Positions 7,746 to 12,039 of a stretch of DNA of 12,039 nucleotides are shown one piece after another. Position 1 is the first letter of the stretch, and every line of letters starts with the position of its first letter. The translations under genes were made by a program, and so were the position numbers. Below the pieces are notes generated by a model that saw nothing but the letters and a program-made list of their open reading frames with translations, was not told the origin of the DNA and ran no database searches. This DNA is from Terfezia claveryi (Eukaryota; Ascomycota; Pezizomycetes; Pezizales; Pezizaceae), in assembly GCA_015179025.1 (NCBI GenBank), contig WHUX01000746.1:1-12039 (forward strand). Reading direction: 5' to 3'.

Positions 7746-7814
7746 GTTGCGGCAGGAAATTACGGCCGTCCTAATAGTCGCAAGAGCGCTATCAGTCAAT
7801 AGGGCCCCGTGACA

Positions 7815-8446
7815 TGGATCTCTTACTTCTTGTCAGCTTTCATTGATTTCTAGTTTTTTATAACTGTTGCTTTTCTCTTCTTCATATTTGTTTTAAGCTG
7901 CTACTCTATACTGTCAGTAACTTTAATCTCGTAAGTGGCTTTAGCACCATTGAATACAATGTGTGAGCTTCTTGTGCTTGTTTCAGGAAACTAGCCTGAG
8001 CATTTAAACCTTCCGTGAGGTTCAGAATCTCGGCTCGTTGCCTTTCAAATTCTGTAGCTCCATCACGAACTATTCTAGCCAATAATTCTCATATTCTTGT
8101 TAGCTTAGTCCTGTACGAGGGGTCGAATTGGACGTAGTGGGGTTGTGCAGGATGGCGTTGCAAAGAGGCATTGCTGTTTGTTCGTCGAGTGGTCTTCGGA
8201 AGGTAGGCCAAATCGATCGATTAATCCAGGTGGAATGATTGTAGTTCATCTGGACTATATATGGGTGTCTTGAGGATTCTATCCTAGGGATAGAATATCC
8301 TCATTGGGATATCAATGAGATCATCTTCTGTATCGTATCCGACTGTGGAAGATTGTGAGGTCTTTGTGTGATGGACGGGTGTGACATCTGGGAATGTAAG
8401 GGTTGGTAGGGCTGGCGAGCCCTCTTGGTGTCTGTGAACTAGACAT
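7815..8446 (-). pseudogene. gag: gag fragment of element B, truncated by the insertion of element A
   Basis: The ATG lies at 8444-8446 on the - strand and the N-terminus is homologous to A (TFPDVTPV, then TEDDLIDIPM). It is homologous to A from about 98 to about 785. Homology is clear as far as the gag stretch LARIVRDGATEFERQRAEIL (A 473-535), then weakens to a degraded but still alignable match next to 7815. It carries many one-base losses relative to A (for example one C fewer in several C runs), so no long frame remains; the longest is 8284-8481. The missing 3' part should lie beyond the other end of element A, outside the window. Confidence 0.82.
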
Positions 8447-8495
8447 GATTTGAGTATAATAGCAAATGAAATGAGAATCACTGGCTACAAAGTAA
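8447..8495 (-). promoter_or_regulatory. Leader and candidate primer-binding site of element B
   Basis: The stretch corresponds to 50-97 of element A. CTACAAAGT at 8485-8493 is the + strand view of the candidate primer site, which is identical to A over the first 23 bases after the LTR. Confidence 0.45.
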
Positions 8496-8784
8496 TGTCA
8501 GGGGGCCCTATTGACTGATAGCACTCTTGCAACTATTAGGACGGCCGTAATTTGCTGCCGCAACGATATCTATTCGCAACACAGAATATCAATCCTATAG
8601 CAGTAAAGTTCAATCCAACTATAGTCCTCACGACGGATCTTATTTTGCAACACAAAATAAATCCTATGTCACTTAAACGTAAAGTTAACTCAAGACTTAG
8701 AACTTTGTAGGCTTCGTGTACTCAAGGTGCTCTTGCTTTCGAATACTCGCTGGTGGTAGAATAATTCAACCGGAACTACTTGCA

Positions 8785-8793
8785 CTATTTATA
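8785..8793 (-). promoter_or_regulatory. LTR TATA box of element B
   Basis: CTATTTATA on the + strand is TATAAATAG on the - strand, identical to the box in element A. Transcription from it would run leftwards into the gag fragment and then antisense into the LTR of element A. Confidence 0.58.
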
Positions 8794-9569
8794 TCCCGGT
8801 GTTTGTAGATATTCTTATGATAAAAATATTTTATAAAACGCGGGCCTACCTGTCACCTTGGAATTTCTTCCTAAGTGTTATGCCATCCACACCTTTGTTA
8901 ATGCAGTTGCTATCTGCACTCGTTGTCACAGGTTACTAACCCGAACGTAGAGAATATTCCTATCTGCATGTTATACGTACTTCGCTTATAGCTCGCTTAT
9001 CCCATTAAAGAATTCTTATCCGAGACAACTAAATTCAATTTCAGATACGTTACCAATCCCGATACTATCGAATTACCATCCGACAATATCGAAGGCATCT
9101 AATTATGTTTCGGCAATATTCACTTAATAGTGTCTAGTGTCCATTGAAAATAATTTTCAACTGCACATAACTCTATGAATAGAGAACCGTGGGTCACAAG
9201 TAGATTACCATTGGAAAGGTATCAAGCATAGAAGATTATAGAATCTTAGTTTATCTCGATACCCAAATTATTCATGAGTTATTACCAATAATAAGTAAAC
9301 CTCCTCGTAGACTTATATGACCATATTAAAAGTCTTATATCTCCATGAGTTTAACTCCGATCATAAAAGGATTGCAGAAATGGAATCAGGACGAAGAGTA
9401 GGCCTAGATAGAACCTTGAAACATTAAATTCGGAGAACTTTATGTTTTGGCCCTACCTTTAGCCTCTGTCCTGGTGCACTCCCTATAGTGTCACCGGACG
9501 TACTTTGGTCTAAAGTGCGCCCTCGGTCCTTCATTTTTTTAGTTATTTTTACCGAATTATTTTCCTTAG

Positions 9570-9618
9570 TTCAGGGTAATAATTAGCAATTCAGGGTAAT
9601 GCCAAGACTTCAGGGTAA
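9570..9618 (-). repeat. Three copies of TTACCCTGAA in the LTR of element B
   Basis: Copies at 9570-9579, 9590-9599 and 9609-9618, spaced 20 and 19 bases, match those in element A; the bases between them differ between the two LTRs. Confidence 0.7.
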
Positions 9619-9935
9619 TAGCTAATAGCTAGTATATATATGCATATAGCCAGCATATTGATCTGGTATAACTATTGAACCATTAATCGGATTCTTATGA
9701 AACTTAAACCGTAGCTCCCTCAAGGGTCTATGGACGTTCCATAAGGGTCTTAACCATCTAGGATATTATAAACCACTCCGAGGTTCATACCCGTTTCATA
9801 TACTTAACTCTTATAGATAAGTATTAGAAACGTTTGCACCACACTGCTAAGAGTGTACCTAGAGTCATATAGATTCTAGGGTCGTTCTATAAGGGCCCAA
9901 GTACCTTTGGTAGGGCTGGATGTCACCCCGTGACA

Positions 9936-10180
9936 GTGCCTCCCTCCTTAAGGTTCTTGTCCGCAAGAACCTAATTGATCATGCAACCAGAATCATTATT
10001 GGTACTAACAACAATGGATAGAGCTTGAGGACCAGTCCTCATGTACAACAGCCAAAACATAGCTGCATACGTCTCATTGCACCCCTGGGACAATATGGTA
10101 TAAGAAATACAGGTAAAAACAAAAACGTAAAGATAATTCAAAAAACCTAATGCCTAATAATAGGAAAAAAAGAAAAATCC
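9936..10180 (-). other. 3' untranslated region of element B with polypurine tract and hairpin
   Basis: The polypurine tract AAGGAGGGAGG is the complement of 9939-9949, three bases before the LTR. The perfect 9-bp hairpin is at 9951-9972. The remainder matches A 6117-6345 closely, with no gene. Confidence 0.78.
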
Positions 10181-12039
10181 TCACAAGATAACATCAGGGT
10201 CCCGAGGCTTACGAGGATTATCCAGATGGAATTTTGGAATTAAATCGGCTGCTCCATCCTTCAGGTTCTCATATGGTTCCCATGTGTCGTCATCAGGACT
10301 GTAACCCTTCCAACAGACTAAATACATAACCCGTCCCTTCCTGAGCTCACTCGTCCTAACCTTTTCCACCTGGTATTCTGATTCTTCGAGGTCGACTGGA
10401 GGGGGTATTGGTGAGCATTTGCCGGCAATTGTATTAAGGTGCTAGAGTTCCAACAAACTAATATGAAAAACTGGGTGAGTTTTGCCTGTACTTGGGGGAA
10501 GCTCAAACTCATAGACATAAGTGCTAATAAGCCGTTTAATTCTAAACTTCCCTCATAACTTGTAGTCAAACTTCTTGGTCGGACGCCTTCTTTTGATGTT
10601 CTTTGCGTTGACCATAACCCAATCTGCCACTTTGAATATTAGTTCCTTCTCTGCTACCTTGAGATTGTAGTATTTGGACATCCGGTCTTGCACTGCCTTC
10701 ATGTTCTCCCTCATAGCCTCTCTCATTGCATCCAAGGTTTCGACTGTCTTGACTGCCTCTAGGTTGTTTGATTCAGTTGAGGCTTCGGTTAGGTTCTGGA
10801 AATTATTTGATGGGTGTTGAGTGTATACGGCAAAGAATGGTGTGAGTTTGGTACTAGAATGGACAGTGTTATTATAACAGAACTCAGCAAATGGTAATAA
10901 CTCGACCCAGTCATCCTGATCCCAATAGCAATACATTCGTAGATAATGCTCAAGGGTCAGGTTGACTCGTTCAGTTTGACCATCGGTCTGGTGGTGATAT
11001 GCCAAGGACTTATCCAATTCAACTCCTAATAACCGCATTACCTCCATCCAAAACGACCTTGTAAATACCGAATCCCGATCCGAAACAACCCTCTTTGGTA
11101 ATCCGTGCAGCCTCTAAACCTCCTTGACAAATATCCTAGCCAACTCTATTGCCTTCCGGTTTTTTAAAGGAATAAAATGTGACATCTTAGTAAGCCTATC
11201 AACAATAACCCAGATCTGATTATACCCTTTGACTGGCGGTAAATTAGTGATGAAATCTATCGAAATGTGTTCCCACGGCCTATAGGGGATTGGAAGAGGT
11301 ACGAGCTTGCCATATTTCTTATGTCTTGCAGTCTTGTTTCTTTGGCAAGCATCACATGTGCGAATGTAGTTTTGTACCAAGTCTTCCATATTTGGCCAGT
11401 AGTAATTTCGTTTCATGAGCTCGAGGGTTTTGTCACATCCAAAATGACCTGCAACTTTAGCATCGTGACACTGGAAAGCCACTTTCAACTTAAGGAGTTG
11501 TTATCAGATATATATAGGCGACATTCATAGGTTACCATGTCATCTTCTAAACCATAATGATTGAGTCCAGGGTACTCCTTGCCAAACTTCAACGCGTTCC
11601 GAATGCCTAACCACTTGTCATCCTTGAGGCCAGCCTCTAGGATCTCTTTTGACCAACTTGATTCTTCTGTTTGTGAGGCCTTCACTGCCATAATTATGGC
11701 GCGTTACTAAACTCTCCTCACTGTTCCTAGTTGGAATTGACAGGCTTGAACATCCGAATCGTGTGGTCCTGCTTCTCTCCCCCTCCTTCGAGGTCAGGAT
11801 CAACCTGACGAGAAAGCGCATCTGCTTGCCATTTTTATCACCTGGGCGGTAGATGATTCTAAAATTAAACTGGCTTAGTATTTCCGCCCATCTGGCCTGC
11901 CTTCGATTGAGTATCTTAGTGGAATTAAAGTACTCAAGGTTCTTGTGATCCGTATACACAATTATCTCCTCCGGGCACCCATGAGAAAATGTCTCCATTC
12001 TGGAAACAATTAACAATTACGACCATCTCTTTGTCATGG
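10181..12039 (-). pseudogene. pol: pol 3' part of element B: RNase H end, integrase, chromodomain; broken
   Basis: Reading from 12039 leftwards: RNase H (EMVVIVN, then VYTDHKNLEYF), HHCC zinc domain (HDAKVAGH...CDACQ), integrase core (first Asp in SIDF, second in SDRD, Glu in QTDGQTE), C-terminal domain and chromodomain, with the stop at 10181-10183. Frame breaks relative to A are seen near 11975, 11828, 11755, 11737, 11700 (one base gained) and 11493 (one lost). From 11488 to 10181 the frame is constant but interrupted by three nonsense codons: TAG at 11114-11116 (TGG in A), TGA at 10553-10555 (CGA in A) and TAG at 10442-10444 (TAC in A). The first two are C-to-T/G-to-A transitions. The zinc domain also shows W-to-L, R-to-Q and R-to-C changes. 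The gene is inactive on the nonsense evidence alone. The 5' part of pol lies beyond the window. Confidence 0.87.

Larger units (their letters stand above)
1..7814 (+). mobile_element. Element A: Ty3/gypsy chromovirus LTR retrotransposon, 5' LTR cut by window edge
   Basis: Order is 5' LTR end, leader, gag, pol (PR-RT-RNase H-IN-chromodomain), polypurine tract, 3' LTR. RT before integrase places it in Ty3/gypsy (Metaviridae), and the C-terminal chromodomain places it in the chromoviruses. Bases 1-49 match 7767-7814 except for one extra C in a C run, so the two LTRs are nearly identical over the part visible, as in a recent insertion. The reading frames are nonetheless broken many times, nearly always by an apparent one-base loss. 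The internal region is about 6.3 kb and the 3' LTR 1,456 bp. The 3' end abuts a gag fragment of element B on the other strand, which is read as the insertion site. Confidence 0.93.
6359..7814 (+). repeat. Complete 3' LTR of element A (1,456 bp)
   Basis: The LTR starts TGTCACGGGG and ends CCCCGTGACA, a perfect 10-bp terminal inverted repeat with canonical TG...CA ends. The start is bounded by the polypurine tract and the end by the break in homology at 7815. The end matches 1-49 and the whole aligns with the LTR of element B (8496-9935, opposite strand). The first 15 bases are a palindrome in themselves (TGTCAC-GGG-GTGACA). There is no coding sequence inside: the 69-codon open frame at 7175-7384 on the other strand has no recognisable domain. 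Confidence 0.93.
8496..9935 (-). repeat. Complete LTR of element B (1,440 bp)
   Basis: On the - strand it begins TGTCACGGGGTGACA at 9935 and ends CCCCCTGACA at 8496, where one G of the terminal repeat has been lost. It aligns over its full length with the LTR of element A. By eye the substitution difference is a few per cent at most, with many one-base length differences. Internal landmarks are all present: the three TTACCCTGAA copies, the U3 hairpin, the TATA box and the U5 hairpins. Confidence 0.92.
4259..12039. repeat. Large inverted repeat formed by elements A and B
   Basis: The left arm 4259-7814 (pol 3' part plus LTR) is matched in reverse by 8496-12039. The 681-base spacer (7815-8495) is itself an inverted copy of A 50 to about 785. 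The right arm is cut by the window edge, so the real arms may be longer. Confidence 0.88.
7815..12039 (-). mobile_element. Element B: related chromovirus, interrupted by element A and sharing one LTR with a tandem neighbour
   Basis: Read on the - strand, the order is pol 3' part (12039-10181), 3' UTR and polypurine tract (10180-9936), LTR (9935-8496), leader (8495-8447) and gag start (8446-7815). One LTR thus has 3' internal sequence before it and 5' internal sequence after it. The left end is cut at the insertion point of element A and the right end by the window. The differences from A, including in-frame nonsense codons, suggest an older copy. Confidence 0.85.

Noticed and set aside
11267..11530. 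87-codon + strand open frame
   Set aside because: It is the antisense shadow of the integrase zinc-binding domain of element B.
1..12039. CRISPR array, tRNA, rRNA or bacterial operon features
   Set aside because: No spaced repeats of that kind, no cloverleaf or rRNA core sequences, and all coding content is explained by the two retroelements.

Overview
The window is made entirely of LTR-retrotransposon DNA of the Ty3/gypsy class, chromovirus branch (integrase ending in a chromodomain). No host gene, rRNA or tRNA was seen. The Gag layout (long coiled coil, proline run, zinc knuckle), the chromodomain and the A/T-rich 1.4 kb LTRs suggest a filamentous fungus, probably an ascomycete. That is inference; no host marker is present.

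Layout. Element A is on the + strand: the last 49 bases of its 5' LTR (1-49), leader (50-97), gag (98-2187), pol (2188-6116: protease, reverse transcriptase, RNase H, integrase, chromodomain), 3' UTR with a hairpin and polypurine tract (6117-6358), and a complete 3' LTR (6359-7814). Element B is on the - strand. From right to left it has the 3' part of pol (12039-10181), 3' UTR and polypurine tract (10180-9936), a complete LTR (9935-8496), then the leader and gag start of a following copy (8495-7815). B's gag stops exactly where A's LTR ends, so A appears to have inserted, in opposite orientation, into the gag of an older relative. B's single LTR has internal sequence on both sides, as in a tandem array sharing one LTR.

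How it works together. Gag would form the particle. A Gag UAG codon is followed by an 11-bp hairpin and then by pol in the same frame, which suggests stop-codon readthrough. Protease, RT/RNase H and integrase would carry out processing, cDNA synthesis and insertion. The chromodomain, whose aromatic cage residues are kept, would steer insertion to methylated-histone chromatin, which fits the nested arrangement. LTR promoters of A and B point towards each other, and the two halves form an inverted repeat with arms of about 3.5 kb.

Condition. Neither copy reads through as given. Almost every break in A shifts the frame the way a one-base deletion does, and A/B differences in the LTRs include many one-base length differences in short homopolymers. 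Consensus sequence error is therefore a serious alternative to decay. B also has real-looking nonsense substitutions. By eye, A and B differ by about 2-4% from the chromodomain through the LTR to the leader, but by about 7-11% in integrase and interior gag, suggesting a recombinant history. All percentages are hand estimates.
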